Shown: in pieces, positions 1-9,286 of the stretch | Numbering within the stretch: the stretch's first letter is position 1 | Layout: each line of letters opens with the position of its first letter | Assembly (NCBI RefSeq): GCF_024294805.1 | Contig: NZ_JANCLU010000026.1 | Location: 1-53,338 of the forward strand | From: Alsobacter ponti | Lineage (GTDB): Bacteria > Pseudomonadota > Alphaproteobacteria > Rhizobiales > Beijerinckiaceae | Length of the DNA: 53,338 bases | Direction: 5' to 3' | Position numbers and translations under genes: made by a program | Notes under the pieces: generated by a model | What the model saw: the letters and a program-made list of their open reading frames with translations, nothing else | Database searches by the model: none | What the model was told of the DNA's origin: nothing

Positions 1-512
1 AGCGCCGCGCCGGACGTGTCGAGCGCGACGCGCGCGCCGTTCGCCCGCGCCAGCGCCGCCACGCGGGCATAGAGATCGTCCGGCGCGCCGGGCGGCAGGC
101 TGCCGCTCGCCACGACCCATTGCGGCCGATGCCGGGCGAGGGCGTCGAGCCCCGCCGCGCATTCGCCCGCCGACAGGGTGGGGCCCTCCGGCACGAAGCG
201 GTATTCGAGACCCGTCGTCGTTTCGCGCACCACCTGCGACACGCGCGTCATGCCGGCGATGGCGATGGTGTCTACCGGCAGGCCGGCGCGGGCGGCGAGA
301 TCGCGGAACAGCGAGGCCGTCGGGCCGCCGACGAGGCACACCGCCAGGGCCGGATCGCCGAGCGCATGCAGCACGCGGGCGACGTTGACGCCGCCGCCGC
401 CCGGGTCGTAGCGCACGCCGCGCGTGCGCATCTTGTGCGTCGGTTCGACGCGGTCGACCTCGGCCCACATGTCCACCGCCGGGTTGGGCGTGAACGTCAC
501 CACTTCAGTCAT
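1..512 (-). CDS. PfkB-type hexose/phosphofructokinase, 3' end cut by window edge
   Basis: Partial gene: about 170 codons run from an ATG at 512 off the left edge. The translation begins with the TFTPNPAVD strand typical of the 1-phosphofructokinase/LacC/PfkB-II branch of ribokinase-fold kinases. It has PGGGGVNVAR (substrate-binding glycines, about residue 40), a YRFVPEG strand, the SGSLPPG motif (about 138) and a DTSG strand just before the edge. These match E. coli PfkB block by block. The GAGD catalytic base motif lies in the missing part. Expected role: ATP-dependent phosphorylation of fructose-6-phosphate, fructose-1-phosphate or tagatose-6-phosphate in the cytosol; the substrate cannot be chosen from this portion. 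It diverges from the small gene at 682. Confidence 0.88.
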   Translation of the reverse strand, partial: MTEVVTFTPNPAVDMWAEVDRVEPTHKMRTRGVRYDPGGGGVNVARVLHALGDPALAVCLVGGPTASLFRDLAARAGLPVDTIAIAGMTRVSQVVRETTTGLEYRFVPEGPTLSAGECAAGLDALARHRPQWVVASGSLPPGAPDDLYARVAALARANGARVALDTSGAA

Positions 513-639
513 GCGCCCCTCCCGGAAGCGCGCATCGTCGCTCCGGGGCGGAGAATGGACGGGATTCGCGGCGTTCACCATGCCGGTGATCAAATGTCGC
601 GCCGGCATTCGACGGCTTGCGCCCCGGCCCTTGCACGGT

Positions 640-659
640 TTAAGTTAACATAACGTTAC
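640..659. promoter_or_regulatory. AT-rich promoter segment with a CtrA-like motif
   Basis: In the 170-bp divergent gap the sequence becomes AT-rich and holds two overlapping half-matches to the alphaproteobacterial CtrA box TTAA-N7-TTAA: TTAA at 640-643 followed after seven bases by TAAC, and TTAA at 645-648 followed after seven bases by TTAC. An 8-bp palindrome TAACGTTA lies at 651-658. Neither box is perfect, so CtrA control is only a possibility. The AT-rich stretch is about 20 bases upstream of the gene at 682. Confidence 0.25.
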
Positions 660-681
660 ACGACAGCCTGGGGAGGCTTGT

Positions 682-957
682 TTGTCGTTTCACCCCCGGC
701 CGAGCGCCGGCTCCTACGAGATGTTCGTCGCCGGCGCGCTGCGCGGCGTCCTGAAGGGGCTGCCCGCCGAGAAGGTCGGCCCGCTCGTCGAGGCCTGCTG
801 CATCATGCTGCAGAAGGGGATCGAGCGCTGCGCCTCGCTCGCGCGGCGCGACCGCCAGGAGCTCGAGGCGCGCATCGCGAAGCTCGAGGCGGAGAACGCC
901 GAGCTGCGCACCCAGCTCTTCATGACGGGCTTCGCCCGCTCCGAGCGCGCCGCGTAA
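682..957 (+). CDS. Small coiled-coil protein of unknown function (91 aa)
   Basis: TTG start at 682 chosen because GGGGAGG (670-676) sits five bases upstream. Residues 1-55 form a mixed helical segment; residues 57-80 are a strong heptad coiled coil (repeated LEAxIAKLEAENAEL-like spacing), suggesting a dimer. No signal peptide or membrane segment, so probably cytosolic. The next gene starts about 75 bases downstream on the same strand and also begins with TTG. No family recognised. Codon use matches the neighbours, so it is likely a real gene. Confidence 0.6.
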   Translation: MSFHPRPSAGSYEMFVAGALRGVLKGLPAEKVGPLVEACCIMLQKGIERCASLARRDRQELEARIAKLEAENAELRTQLFMTGFARSERAA

Positions 958-1033
958 GCAACTCAGCGGATAACGCGCGGCCTCACTCGCGCCTAAACTG
1001 CGGTCTTCTTCCCCCGCTTGGAAGGTGACTCGC

Positions 1034-1345
1034 TTGGACAACCGCATCCGCGCCGCCGTGGCGGAGCTCAAGGCGGCACTCGCCGAAGCCGGCATCGAGG
1101 GCTTCGGCATCAGGCTCTTCAACGTCGACGACGGCGAAATGCTGCGTTACGTGATGGGCGACCTGCCCGTCTTCGCCATTCCCTCCACCGCCGAGCCCCC
1201 CGCCGCCTTCGGCACCAGCATCGCCGAGGTCGGCGTGATGTGGGTCAATGAGCGCGCGGGAAGCAAGCGCCTCGGCCGCAAGGGCAAGGGAGGCGAGGGC
1301 GAGGGCGGCAAGGACGGCGCGCCGCGCTCGGGCGCCAAGCGCTGA
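1034..1345 (+). CDS. Small unknown protein with Gly/Lys-rich basic tail (103 aa)
   Basis: A GTG at 1025 is possible, but AAGGTGA (1022-1028) is placed to serve the in-frame TTG at 1034, so that start is preferred. The first ~75 residues look like a compact alpha/beta domain (DNRIRAAVAELKAAL helix, then strands with FGIRLF and VFAIPS). The last ~25 residues are low-complexity and basic (Gly, Lys, Glu), possibly nucleic-acid binding or disordered. No domain recognised. It lies between two other plus-strand genes. Confidence 0.5.
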   Translation: MDNRIRAAVAELKAALAEAGIEGFGIRLFNVDDGEMLRYVMGDLPVFAIPSTAEPPAAFGTSIAEVGVMWVNERAGSKRLGRKGKGGEGEGGKDGAPRSGAKR

Positions 1346-1416
1346 GCGTCGCGGTTCCCTCCCGCTCCGCCATCGGCTAAGCACGGCTCCCGACGACAGC
1401 AGGAGACGCGCCGATC

Positions 1417-2883
1417 ATGAGCTTTCGGGACTGGGCCCACCGCGCCGCGGACTGGTCGGCGGACTACCTCGAGCGCGTGCGCTCCTTCCCGGTGCGGGCG
1501 CAGACGCGGCCCGGCGCGATCCACGCCGCGCTCCCGGCCTCGCCCCCAGAGGCGGGCGAGCCGATGGACGCCATCTTCGCCGATCTCGACAGGCTGATCC
1601 TGCCGGGCATGACGCACTGGCAGCACCCGCGCTTCTTCGCCTATTTCCCCGCCAACGCCAGCCCGCCTTCCGTCGTCGCCGAGTACGTTACGGCGGCGAT
1701 GGCGGCGCAGTGCATGCTGTGGCAGACCTCGCCCGCCGCCACGGAGCTCGAGGCGCGCATGATGGACTGGCTGCGCCAGATGATCGCGCTGCCGGAGGGC
1801 TTCGCCGGCGTCATCCAGGACAGCGCCACCTCCGCCACCTTTGCCGCCATCCTGACGGCGCGCGAGAAGGCGCTGGGCGGGACGGCCAACGCGCATGGGC
1901 TCGCCGGCGGACCGACGCTGCGCGTCTACGCGTCGGCGCAGACCCATTCCTCGGTCGACAAGGCCGTGCGCATGGCCGGCATCGGCGGCGACAACCTCGT
2001 CAAGGTGCCGACGAGCGGCTCCGCCTGGGGCATCGACGTCGCGGCGCTGGAGCGCGCCCTCGTCGAGGACCGGGCCGCCGGGCGGCTTCCCTGCGCCGTC
2101 GTGGCGTGCCTGGGCGGCACGTCGATCGGCGCGTGCGACGACATCGCGGCGGTCGCCGAGGTGGCGCGCCGGCACGGCCTCTACCTCCACGTCGACGCCG
2201 CCTGGGCCGGCGCGGCGATGATCTGCCCCGAGTTCCGGCATCTGATGCGCGGCGCGGAAGAGGCCGACAGCGTCGTCTTCAACCCGCACAAATGGCTGTT
2301 CACGAATTTCGACTGCACGGCCCATTTCGTGCGCGACCCCGCCGCGCTCACCGGCGCGCTCGGCCTGCGGCCGGCCTATCTGCGCACGCTGGGGCGCGGC
2401 GAGGGGGAGGTGGCCGGGGTCACCGACTACAACGAGTGGTCGGTGCCGCTCGGCCGGCGCTTCCGCGCCCTGAAGCTGTGGTTCGTCATCCGCAGCTACG
2501 GCGTCGAGGCGCTGCGCGGCAAGATCCGCAACCACGTCGCCTGGTCGCGCGAGCTGGCCGAGCGTCTGGCGGCGGACCCGGACTTCGAGATCGTCACGCC
2601 GCCCGTGCTGTCGCTGTTCAGCTTCCGCGCCGTTCCCGCGCGCCTGCGCGGCGCGAAGCCTGCCGAGATCGACGCCTTCAACGAGGCGCTGCTGACCCGC
2701 GTCAACGACGACGGCCGCATCTACCTCACCCAGACCGTCCACGAGGGCCGCTTCGTCATCCGCTTCCAGGCGGGCCAGACGGAGACGACGCGCGAGGACG
2801 TGATGATGGCGGGCGACGTGCTGCGCGAACTCGCCACGGAGTTCGCCGCGACCGGCTTCCGGAGCGCCGAAGAGACGGTATGA
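1417..2883 (+). CDS. Group II PLP-dependent decarboxylase (aromatic-L-amino-acid decarboxylase-like)
   Basis: 488 residues, the normal length for the DDC/tyrosine-tryptophan decarboxylase family, fold-type I. Visible marks: substrate-side [16 protein letters not shown] near residue 65, the histidine stacking on the PLP ring in THSSVDKA (about 178), the PLP-nitrogen aspartate in HVDAAWAG (about 256), and the Schiff-base lysine K292 in NPHKW. It decarboxylates an aromatic or related L-amino acid to an amine; the substrate cannot be told. AGGAGA (1401-1406) precedes the ATG. The next small membrane gene begins 20 bases after the stop. Confidence 0.88.
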   Translation: MSFRDWAHRAADWSADYLERVRSFPVRAQTRPGAIHAALPASPPEAGEPMDAIFADLDRLILPGMTHWQHPRFFAYFPANASPPSVVAEYVTAAMAAQCMLWQTSPAATELEARMMDWLRQMIALPEGFAGVIQDSATSATFAAILTAREKALGGTANAHGLAGGPTLRVYASAQTHSSVDKAVRMAGIGGDNLVKVPTSGSAWGIDVAALERALVEDRAAGRLPCAVVACLGGTSIGACDDIAAVAEVARRHGLYLHVDAAWAGAAMICPEFRHLMRGAEEADSVVFNPHKWLFTNFDCTAHFVRDPAALTGALGLRPAYLRTLGRGEGEVAGVTDYNEWSVPLGRRFRALKLWFVIRSYGVEALRGKIRNHVAWSRELAERLAADPDFEIVTPPVLSLFSFRAVPARLRGAKPAEIDAFNEALLTRVNDDGRIYLTQTVHEGRFVIRFQAGQTETTREDVMMAGDVLRELATEFAATGFRSAEETV

Positions 2884-2903
2884 TCGCCCGGGGGAGGGGC
2901 GAC

Positions 2904-3197
2904 ATGCATCTGCTGAGCTGGACGGCGATCCATCTGGTCATCGCGGGCGGCTTCGCCGCGCTGCTCGCCTTTCTCGGCGCGCGGCAGTCGCGCCGGCCGC
3001 GCGTGCTCGGCCTCTCCTACGCGCTGGCGCTCGCCGGCACGCTTCTCGCCACCGCCCTGGTGGCGATGGTGGTGCTGCGCACCGTGCGGCTCGACTGGAC
3101 GGCGCTGACGCCGCAATTCGCGACGAGCCTCGTCGCGGCGCTGGCCGGCGGCGTCGTCGGGCTGTGGTGGGCCGGCGAATACCGGCGGGAGGCCTGA
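2904..3197 (+). CDS. Small integral membrane protein, unknown function (97 aa)
   Basis: An ATG at 2880 overlaps the previous stop (ATGA), but the strong GGGGGAGGGG tract lies 6-7 bases before the in-frame ATG at 2904, which is preferred. Three hydrophobic segments of about 20 residues are visible (near 10-28, 38-62 and 73-90), separated by short basic loops (RQSRRPR). No family recognised. It directly follows the decarboxylase and could be cotranscribed with it. A link to amine or amino-acid transport would be guesswork. Confidence 0.65.
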   Translation: MHLLSWTAIHLVIAGGFAALLAFLGARQSRRPRVLGLSYALALAGTLLATALVAMVVLRTVRLDWTALTPQFATSLVAALAGGVVGLWWAGEYRREA

Positions 3198-3253
3198 CCC
3201 ATTTTCACCGGACGTTTCACACCGTTGCCCTTTCTCTTTCCCCGGAGCCTGAC

Positions 3254-3913
3254 ATGACGCTGACCATCTATGGCTGCTACCGCTCGCGCGCCACGCGCAA
3301 CATCTGGCTGGCTTTGGAGCTCGGCCTGGAGTTCGAGCACGTGCCGGTGATCCAGGTCTACCGGCTGCCCGATCCCATGGCCCCCGACGCGCCGCTCCAC
3401 ACGCGCAGCCCCGAGTTCCTGGCCGTCAACCCGAACGGGCACATCCCCGCCATCGACGACGACGGCTTCCGCCTGTGGGAGTCGCTCGCCATCAATATCT
3501 ACCTGTCGCGCAAGCACGGCGGGCCGCTCGCTCCCGCCGACACGCGGGAGGAAGGTCTCGCCGCCATGTGGGCGCTGTGGGCTGCCACCGAGGTCGAGAC
3601 GCCGGCGCTCACCATCATGCAGAACCGCGTCGGCAAGCCGCCGGAGCAGCGCGACGCCGCCGCCGCCAACGCCGCCGTGGAGGCGCTGCGCCGGCCCTTC
3701 GCCGTGCTCGACGAGGCGCTGGCGAAGGACGGCTATCTGGTCGGCGGACGCTTCACCGTGGCGGACATCAACGTCGCCGAGGTGATGCGGTACGCGCAGG
3801 CCGCGCCGGAGCTGTTCGAGACCGCGCCCCGTGTGAAGGCGTGGCTCGCCGCCTGCCAGTCGCGGCCCGCCTTCCGCGAGATGATGCGCCGGCGCGAGCT
3901 CGAGCCGGCCTGA
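3254..3913 (+). CDS. Glutathione S-transferase family protein
   Basis: 219 residues. The open frame extends upstream to 3164, but the fold begins at the ATG at 3254 with the thioredoxin-like strand [14 protein letters not shown]. The helix-1 Ser/Arg region is the usual catalytic site. The cis-proline strand [10 protein letters not shown] and the glutathione-binding ESLAINIYL (E-S) follow. The C-terminal helical domain contains [15 protein letters not shown], the conserved N-capping box of GSTs. Likely cytosolic conjugation or glutathione-dependent isomerase/reductase activity, substrate unknown. Confidence 0.88.
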   Translation: MTLTIYGCYRSRATRNIWLALELGLEFEHVPVIQVYRLPDPMAPDAPLHTRSPEFLAVNPNGHIPAIDDDGFRLWESLAINIYLSRKHGGPLAPADTREEGLAAMWALWAATEVETPALTIMQNRVGKPPEQRDAAAANAAVEALRRPFAVLDEALAKDGYLVGGRFTVADINVAEVMRYAQAAPELFETAPRVKAWLAACQSRPAFREMMRRRELEPA

Positions 3914-3999
3914 TCGGCCGGCGGGACCAGCCGAGGAACCGGCGGCGGCGCGAAGCGTTGCCCCGGCCGAAGCGTTGCCCCGGTCTTGGAGGACCCGTC

Positions 4000-4248
4000 A
4001 TGACCGCCAGCAGCAAGCCCGGCCGGCCGCAGCCGGAATCCCTGACCACGTTCGAAAAGGCGGCCCGCGAGGAGGGCCGCAAGCCCAAGCGCGGGCTGCA
4101 CGCCGACGCCGAGACGGCGCCGCGCCCGGACGATCCGCGCCGCGAGCACGAGACCGCCCGCAAAGTGCTCGAAGCCGGCGTCGAGAAGAAGCCCCACGAG
4201 GCCACCAGGGCCGTTCAGACGAGCCGCGATCCCCGCATTCCGCGCTGA
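4000..4248 (+). CDS. Small hydrophilic, probably disordered protein (82 aa)
   Basis: ATG at 4000 with GGAGGA at 3988-3993. The product is almost free of hydrophobic residues and rich in Lys, Arg, Glu and Pro. It looks intrinsically disordered, apart from a possible helix around residues 15-27 and another around 50-65. No domain recognised. Small proteins of this composition are common in Hyphomicrobiales and are often stress-related, but nothing here proves that. It follows the GST gene by about 85 bases. Confidence 0.55.
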   Translation: MTASSKPGRPQPESLTTFEKAAREEGRKPKRGLHADAETAPRPDDPRREHETARKVLEAGVEKKPHEATRAVQTSRDPRIPR

Positions 4249-4715
4249 TTTCGCCGCCGGGGAGGGCGCGCCCGGCCGAGATCGGCTGACGGCTTGCCGT
4301 CTCTTGTGAGGCAAAAGCCCTCGCGGCGGCGGCCCACCCGCCGCGAATCGCATTTACGCCACGCGGCGAACCGCCTCGAAACGGCCTTTTCCACAGCCCG
4401 GCCTCCGCCTTTTTTCACCGACGCGCACTGCCAAGTCGGACAGCTTCCCGGCCGACTTGGGCCAGGCTCACGCCCCGGACTTGCGACCCCGGCGGGCGAC
4501 ATCCGTTTGCCGATCCACCCTTAAGTTGTTGAATCTCGGCGGCTGTCAAGATCGCGCCAGCAACGTAAGTAGATGAACGGTAGCAATCACCTTCAACAAA
4601 GCTTTCGAGATCCAGAGTAGAAGCCAAATATAGCTGCCTTAATCTGTCCTCATTCGGCCGTTCGGTTGCGCCCCGCATATCTTCTTGGGCACATCTCACT
4701 ATCACAGGGGAGCCG
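4249..4715. other. 467-bp intergenic region before the GH16-RTX gene
   Basis: After the hairpin at 4321-4346 the sequence turns clearly more AT-rich from about 4510 to 4700 than the surrounding coding DNA, consistent with a regulated promoter for the exported glycanase at 4716. No open frame here has codon use like real genes. No recognisable operator palindrome was found. Confidence 0.5.
4321..4346 (+). terminator. GC-rich hairpin downstream of the gene at 4000
   Basis: A perfect 9-bp inverted repeat, TCGCGGCGG and CCGCCGCGA, with an 8-base loop lies 73 bases after the stop codon at 4248. It is followed by ATCGCATTT rather than a clean T-run, so it may be a weak terminator or a 3' stabilising hairpin. 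Confidence 0.35.
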
Positions 4716-6275
4716 ATGACCGATCCGACTTCGGGCGCGAAGCTGCTGTTTGCCGATGAATTCACTGGGTCCACGCTGAGCCCGAAATGGGGCACCGCCT
4801 TCTGGTGGGGCGGGCGGACCATGGACCCCAACGGGGAGAAACAGATCTACCTCGACGACGGGGTGACCAAGCTGGGGAGCAAGACGGTCGGCATCGATCC
4901 CTACGGTCTCTCCGACGGGGTGCTCACGATCAGCGCGCGCCCCACGCCGGCCGACCTGCTCGATGAGACCGGGGGCTATCGCTACACCTCCGGCATGATC
5001 AACAGCCACGACAGCTTCAACTTCAAGTACGGCTACGTCGAAATCCGCGCGCAGCTGCCCGAAGGGCAGGGCCTGTGGCCGGCTTTGTGGATGCTGCGCC
5101 AGGACGACGGCAAGAAGGGCGAGATCGACATCATGGAAGTGCTGGGCCACGACCCCGGCTTCCTCTACTCGACCGCCCACCATTCCGGCACGATGAACAA
5201 GATCGTCCGGGCGGACGTGCCCGACCTCTCGGCCGGCTTCCACACCTACGGGCTGGACTGGGGCGCGGAGAAGACCAGCGTCTATCTCGACGGCAAGCTG
5301 ATGGGCTCCATCGCCACGCCCGACGCGCTGAAGCAGCCCATGTACCTGCTCGCCAACCTCGCTGTCGGCGGCGACTGGCCGGGCAGCCCGGACGGCTCGA
5401 CGCCGTTCCCGGCCGACCTCAAGATCGATTACGTCCGCGTGTACGACCACAAGGCCGGCGTTCCGACGGACACGCCGGACACGCCGAGCGCACCGTCTCC
5501 CGCGCCGACGCCCGATCCGGTGAAGACGCCGCCCCCCGCGCCGACGCCCGATCCGGTGAAGACGCCGCCCCCCGCGCCGACGCCGGACCCCGTGAAGACG
5601 CCCGCGCCATCGGGCGACCTCGTGGGCGGCTCCGGGCCGGACTCGCTGACCGGCACCTCGCACGCCGACGTGATCGACGGCGGCCCGGGGCTCGACATCA
5701 TGAAGGGCGGCAAGGGCGACGACGTCTACATCGTCGATCACCCCGGCGAGCGGCCGATCGAGAAGGCCGGCGGCGGCGACGACACGGTGCAGACCGGGCT
5801 CAACCAGTACACGCTGCGCGGCTTCGTCGAGAACCTCGACAAGACTGGCGACGGCGCGTTCCATGGCGTCGGCAACAGCCTCGGCAACGACATGTCGGGC
5901 GGCAAGAACGCCGACTGGCTGGTCGGCGGCGCGGGCTCGGACACGCTCGACGGCGGGCGCGGCAACGACCGGCTCTATGGCGGAACCGGCGGCGACGTGC
6001 TCGACGGCGGAGCGGGGACCAACCGGCTGACCGGGGCGGCCGGCGCGGACGTGTTCGTGTTCGGCACGGGCGACGGAAAATCGACGACGCGCGTCACCGA
6101 CTTCCACTCCGACGACCGGCTCGACGTCTCGGCCACCACTCTGCAGTCCTTCGCGGACGTCACGCACGCGGCGGTGGAGGTCCACGGCGGCACGACGCTG
6201 CACGCCGGCCCCGACACCATCGTGCTGCAAGGCGTGAAGCTCGCCGACCTCAACGCCGGCGATTTTATTTTTTAG
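4716..6275 (+). CDS. GH16 endo-beta-glycanase with RTX calcium-binding repeats (ExsH-like)
   Basis: 519 residues; ATG preceded by AGGGGAG (4706-4712). Residues ~8-245 form a GH16 jelly-roll. The catalytic block GEIDIMEVLG gives nucleophile E136, D138 and acid/base E141, and aromatic substrate residues (WPALWM) sit just before. A Pro/Thr linker (~250-300) holds a 12-residue tandem repeat. From ~303 to ~450 are glycine-rich nonapeptide-type RTX repeats (GGxGxDxLxG), ending in a DFIF C-terminus, the classic type I secretion signal. There is no N-terminal signal peptide, as expected for type I export. By analogy with rhizobial ExsH/PlyA it would trim beta-1,3/1,4 exopolysaccharide outside the cell. 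No ABC/MFP exporter genes are nearby. Confidence 0.9.
   Translation: MTDPTSGAKLLFADEFTGSTLSPKWGTAFWWGGRTMDPNGEKQIYLDDGVTKLGSKTVGIDPYGLSDGVLTISARPTPADLLDETGGYRYTSGMINSHDSFNFKYGYVEIRAQLPEGQGLWPALWMLRQDDGKKGEIDIMEVLGHDPGFLYSTAHHSGTMNKIVRADVPDLSAGFHTYGLDWGAEKTSVYLDGKLMGSIATPDALKQPMYLLANLAVGGDWPGSPDGSTPFPADLKIDYVRVYDHKAGVPTDTPDTPSAPSPAPTPDPVKTPPPAPTPDPVKTPPPAPTPDPVKTPAPSGDLVGGSGPDSLTGTSHADVIDGGPGLDIMKGGKGDDVYIVDHPGERPIEKAGGGDDTVQTGLNQYTLRGFVENLDKTGDGAFHGVGNSLGNDMSGGKNADWLVGGAGSDTLDGGRGNDRLYGGTGGDVLDGGAGTNRLTGAAGADVFVFGTGDGKSTTRVTDFHSDDRLDVSATTLQSFADVTHAAVEVHGGTTLHAGPDTIVLQGVKLADLNAGDFIF
5502..5609 (+). repeat. Three 36-bp tandem repeats in the GH16-RTX linker
   Basis: Units at 5502-5537 and 5538-5573 are identical at the DNA level; the third (5574-5609) is diverged. 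Each encodes 12 residues (APTPDPVKTPPP type). Perfect identity of the first two, including synonymous sites, points to recent duplication of the linker. Confidence 0.9.
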
Positions 6276-6281
6276 CGACGG

Positions 6282-6304
6282 AGGGCGGGCCAATAGCCCG
6301 CCCT
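6282..6304 (+). terminator. Hairpin just after the GH16-RTX stop codon
   Basis: A perfect 9-bp stem, AGGGCGGGC (6282-6290) and GCCCGCCCT (6296-6304), with loop CAATA lies seven bases after the stop. The following TTGGGGG is not a T-run. It is also the first of several CCGCCCTTTGGGG-type hairpins of the repeat array, so it may act as terminator and repeat element alike. Confidence 0.45.
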
Positions 6305-6719
6305 TTGGGGGTGGACCGAACGGCCCGCCCTTTGGGTTGCGAGCTCCGCCCGTCCCCGGCCCGGTGCAACGAAAGCCCAATGGCGGACGGCAGTCCGCCC
6401 TGAAAGTGCGGGCTCCCAGCCCGCACTTCCCCGGAGCGGTGCAGCGACAGCGGAACCGCATCCGGGGGCCAGCGCACTATGTCGCGCGTCAGCGCGTCCT
6501 GATGGCCTTTTCCATTGAGCGCCGCTGCGCGGCAGCATCCATGCGCTGGATCCCGGACATGCCTCCGCCAAGGCTCCGGCATTCCGGGAACGGGCGGACG
6601 GGCGTCCGCCCTTTGGGGTTGCGGGCCGACCGCCCGCCCGTCCCCGGCCCGGTGCAGCGCCAGCGGAACCGTGTCCGGGATCTGGCGCACTATGTCGCCC
6701 GCAGCGCGTCCGTAACCCT
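6282..6719 (+). repeat. Dispersed intergenic repeat array A (hairpin-rich, about 440 bp)
   Basis: A mosaic of short palindromes: GGCGGAC/GTCCGCC arms at about 6383-6401 and 6595-6611, AGTGCGGGC/GCCCGCACT near 6406-6428. A ~185-bp core (6429-6613) is clearly homologous to the inverse complement of 49590-49775. A partial second copy (6637-6712) repeats the motif GTCCCCGGCCCGGTGCAGCG followed by AGCGGAACC and GCGCACTATGTCGC. A fragment of that start also occurs at 6349-6370. Frames across it have no coding signal. It fills the whole gap between two convergent genes, as REP/MITE-like elements do. Confidence 0.8.
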
Positions 6720-8528
6720 CTAGGCCGCCGGGCGGCGGGCGCGTTGGCGCAGGCGGCGCCATTGCTTGCGGGCGCGGCGGCCGGCGGCTTCGCTCCAGGT
6801 GGCGGGCGGCGGCTCCTCGTCCTCCGCCGTCGCCTCCAGCAACAGGCCGGCGAGGTGGACGCGGTCGGCCACCACGCCGTGGGCGACCAGCATGGCGTCG
6901 CCGAAATCGAGACGGTCGCCTTCCTGCGGCGCGCCGTCCAGGCGGTCGGCGAAGAGGTCGGCGATGCTCATGGCGCGCTCGCCCTCGTCGATGGTGAGGC
7001 CGTAGAGATCGGCCACCGCGCCGGCCGTCAGCGAGGCGTCGAAGGGGAATTCGGGGATGGTGTCGCGGTCCGACACCGTGCCGTCGACGGCGAAGAAGCG
7101 GTCGAGCCGCGGGATGCGCGGCGTCGGCGCGAGGAAGTAGCCGTAGTCGCCGGGGCGCAGGTTGCCGGCCTCCATCGGGTCGAGCACCTTGCCGCCGCGC
7201 ACGACCAGCACCGGCTTGACCCAGGAGGGCAGGGCGCGGTGGCGGGTCGCGGGGCTGGGATCGCGCACCGGATAGCCCACCAGCTCCTCGTGGAGCTGGC
7301 CGGGAAGGTCGATGTCGATGCGCTTCACCTCGGGGGCGGGATCGCGCAGGGCGACGCCGGCGCGCCGCGCCGCGAAGGAGATCGTCCAGCCCTGCACGAT
7401 CAGCGACACCACCACCACGACGAAGGCGACGTTGAAGAACAGTTCGCCGCGCGGCAGGCCGACCAGCAGCGGGATCGTCGCCAGGAAGATCGAGACGCCG
7501 CCGCGCAGCCCCACCCACGAGACGAACGCCATCTCCGCCCGCGAATAGCGAAACGGCGTCAGGCAGGCGAACACCGCGACCGGGCGGCCGATGGCGATCA
7601 GGAACGCCGCGACGGCGACCGCGGGCAGCACGAGGGGCATGACGTGGGATGGCGTGACCAGCAGGCCCAGCAGGGTGAACAGCACGATCTGGCACAGCCA
7701 CGTCGCTGTGTCGTGGAAGCTGATGACGGCGCCGTAGGCGCGCACCGGCCGGTTGCCGAACACCAGCCCGGCGACATAGGCGGCCAGGAAGCCGCTCGCG
7801 CCCAGCGTTTGCGTCAGCGCGAAGATGACGAGGGCGGCGGTGACCACGAAGGCCGGATGCAGGCCGCTCGGCAGCGACACGCGGTTGATGAGGCCGACCA
7901 GGCCGAAGCCGCCGGCGAGCCCGATGATGAGGCCGAGGCTGCCTTCCTCCAGCACGCGCAAAACGAGCGCGCCGGGGGCGAACGACGCGCCCGACAGCAC
8001 CGTCACCAGCATCACCGTGAGCAGCACGGCGAACGGGTCGTTGGCCCCCGACTCCACCTCCAGCACGCCGCCGACGCGCCGGCGCAGCTGCAGGCCGCCG
8101 GTGCGCAGCAGGAAGAACACCACCGCGGCGTCGGTGGAGGCCACGATGGCCCCGACCAGCAGCCCCTCGACCCATCCCAGCCGCAGCAGCACCGCCGCGA
8201 CGACGCCGGTGAGCCCCGCCGTGATCACCACGCCGGCCGAGGCCAGCGCGCCGGCAGGCGCGAGCACCGCGCGCACCGTGGCCATGCGCGTGCGCAGCCC
8301 GCCGTCGAACAGGATGATCGCCAGCGCCGCCGAGCCGACCATGTAGGTGAGCTGGTAGTTCTCGAAATGGACGCCGAGCCCGTTCTCGCCGGCCAGGATG
8401 CCGACGCCCAGGAAGACGAGCAGGATAGGCACGCCGAAACGCGAGGCCAGCAGGCTGGACATAATGCCGACCAGCGCGAGGGCGCTGCCGAACAGGAGGG
8501 ACGCGTGGGCGGTGAACAGGGCTGACAT
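6720..8528 (-). CDS. nhaP2: Potassium/proton antiporter, CPA1 family (NhaP2/CvrA-like)
   Basis: 602 residues from the ATG at 8528; the frame extends 23 codons further but the membrane domain starts here. Residues ~1-385 hold about 12 hydrophobic helices of a Na+/H+-exchanger fold, with FDGGLRT, the ion-site motif [10 protein letters not shown] (about 170) and [10 protein letters not shown] (about 325). After the membrane part come a regulatory TrkA-C-like segment ([14 protein letters not shown]) and a CorC/HlyC-type C-terminal domain ([17 protein letters not shown]), the architecture of NhaP2/CvrA. Inner membrane; K+ efflux and pH/osmotic adaptation. Divergent from coaD. Confidence 0.88.
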   Translation of the reverse strand: MSALFTAHASLLFGSALALVGIMSSLLASRFGVPILLVFLGVGILAGENGLGVHFENYQLTYMVGSAALAIILFDGGLRTRMATVRAVLAPAGALASAGVVITAGLTGVVAAVLLRLGWVEGLLVGAIVASTDAAVVFFLLRTGGLQLRRRVGGVLEVESGANDPFAVLLTVMLVTVLSGASFAPGALVLRVLEEGSLGLIIGLAGGFGLVGLINRVSLPSGLHPAFVVTAALVIFALTQTLGASGFLAAYVAGLVFGNRPVRAYGAVISFHDTATWLCQIVLFTLLGLLVTPSHVMPLVLPAVAVAAFLIAIGRPVAVFACLTPFRYSRAEMAFVSWVGLRGGVSIFLATIPLLVGLPRGELFFNVAFVVVVVSLIVQGWTISFAARRAGVALRDPAPEVKRIDIDLPGQLHEELVGYPVRDPSPATRHRALPSWVKPVLVVRGGKVLDPMEAGNLRPGDYGYFLAPTPRIPRLDRFFAVDGTVSDRDTIPEFPFDASLTAGAVADLYGLTIDEGERAMSIADLFADRLDGAPQEGDRLDFGDAMLVAHGVVADRVHLAGLLLEATAEDEEPPPATWSEAAGRRARKQWRRLRQRARRPAA

Positions 8529-8636
8529 TCGGCCAGTATCGCCAGCCCGCCCGCGCCGCACAACGGCGCGAGGATTGCAGCGGGGCGGGGGAGCCATGCT
8601 TGCCCGCGCACTGGGGGCGCTGTAAGCCTGTGCGCC

Positions 8637-9143
8637 ATGTCAGCCGCCGCGCCCCGCACCGGCTTCTATGCCGGCTCCTTCGACCCCGTGACCAACGGCC
8701 ATCTCGACGTCGTCGCCGCCGCCTGCCGCATGGTGGACCGGCTGGTCGTCGGCATCGGCGTGCACCCCGGCAAGGCGCCGCTGTTCAGCCCCCGGGAGCG
8801 GGCCTTCATGATCGCCGCCGAGTTCGCCGCCGCCGTCAACGCGGCCGGCACCGAGCTGGAGGTCGTCACCTTCGACGGGCTGGCGGTCGACGCCGCCCGC
8901 AAGGCGGGCGCGACCCTGATCATCCGCGGCCTGCGCGACGGCTCCGACCTCGACTACGAGATGCAGCTCGCCGGCATGAACGGCGTCATGGCCCCGACCA
9001 TCCAGACCGTGTTCGTGCCGGCCTCGCCGTCGGTCCGCCACATCACCGCGACGCTGGTGCGCCAGATCGCGTCGATGGGCGGCGACGTTAAGCCCTTCGT
9101 TCCGCCGGGGGTCGCGACGGCGCTGGCCGGAAAATTCGGCTAG
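8637..9143 (+). CDS. coaD: Phosphopantetheine adenylyltransferase
   Basis: 168 residues, usual length. The nucleotidyltransferase fold starts with [14 protein letters not shown], which carries the T/HxGH signature as NGH (about residue 22). [21 protein letters not shown] is the 4'-phosphopantetheine binding block, and the C-terminal [20 protein letters not shown] stands where SSxxVRE occurs in E. coli. Catalyses the penultimate step of CoA synthesis (4'-phosphopantetheine + ATP to dephospho-CoA) in the cytosol. Followed by two cyclophilin genes and queA-tgt, a common order in Hyphomicrobiales. Confidence 0.95.
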   Translation: MSAAAPRTGFYAGSFDPVTNGHLDVVAAACRMVDRLVVGIGVHPGKAPLFSPRERAFMIAAEFAAAVNAAGTELEVVTFDGLAVDAARKAGATLIIRGLRDGSDLDYEMQLAGMNGVMAPTIQTVFVPASPSVRHITATLVRQIASMGGDVKPFVPPGVATALAGKFG

Positions 9144-9286
9144 AAATCGCGATCACGCCCGAACCCATGCCCGAAGAACCGATCGCGGCGAGTTTCGGTC
9201 GCAGTTCGGCCCCGAATTTGGGGTCGTTTCGGGCCAGTTCCAGCAGAAAAACACCAGTGTCCCGCGTCAACCCAGGAGGCTTCAAC

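Noticed and set aside
4294-4524. 76-codon frame before the GH16-RTX gene
   Set aside because: No ribosome site, no native codon use, and it crosses a hairpin and an AT-rich promoter-like stretch.
5623-6070. Repetitive GGC-rich DNA within the glycanase gene, considered as a separate repeat
   Set aside because: It encodes the ordinary RTX nonapeptides; similarity is at protein level.
6337-6723. 128-codon open frame across repeat array A
   Set aside because: Its protein-like pieces (MRWIPD, SGNGRTG) also appear in repeat copy B and only reflect the repeat DNA; no start signal or codon bias.
6744-8525. 593-codon open frame opposite the antiporter
   Set aside because: Gln/Asp/His/Arg-rich antisense shadow without any motif; the antiporter on the other strand is unambiguous.
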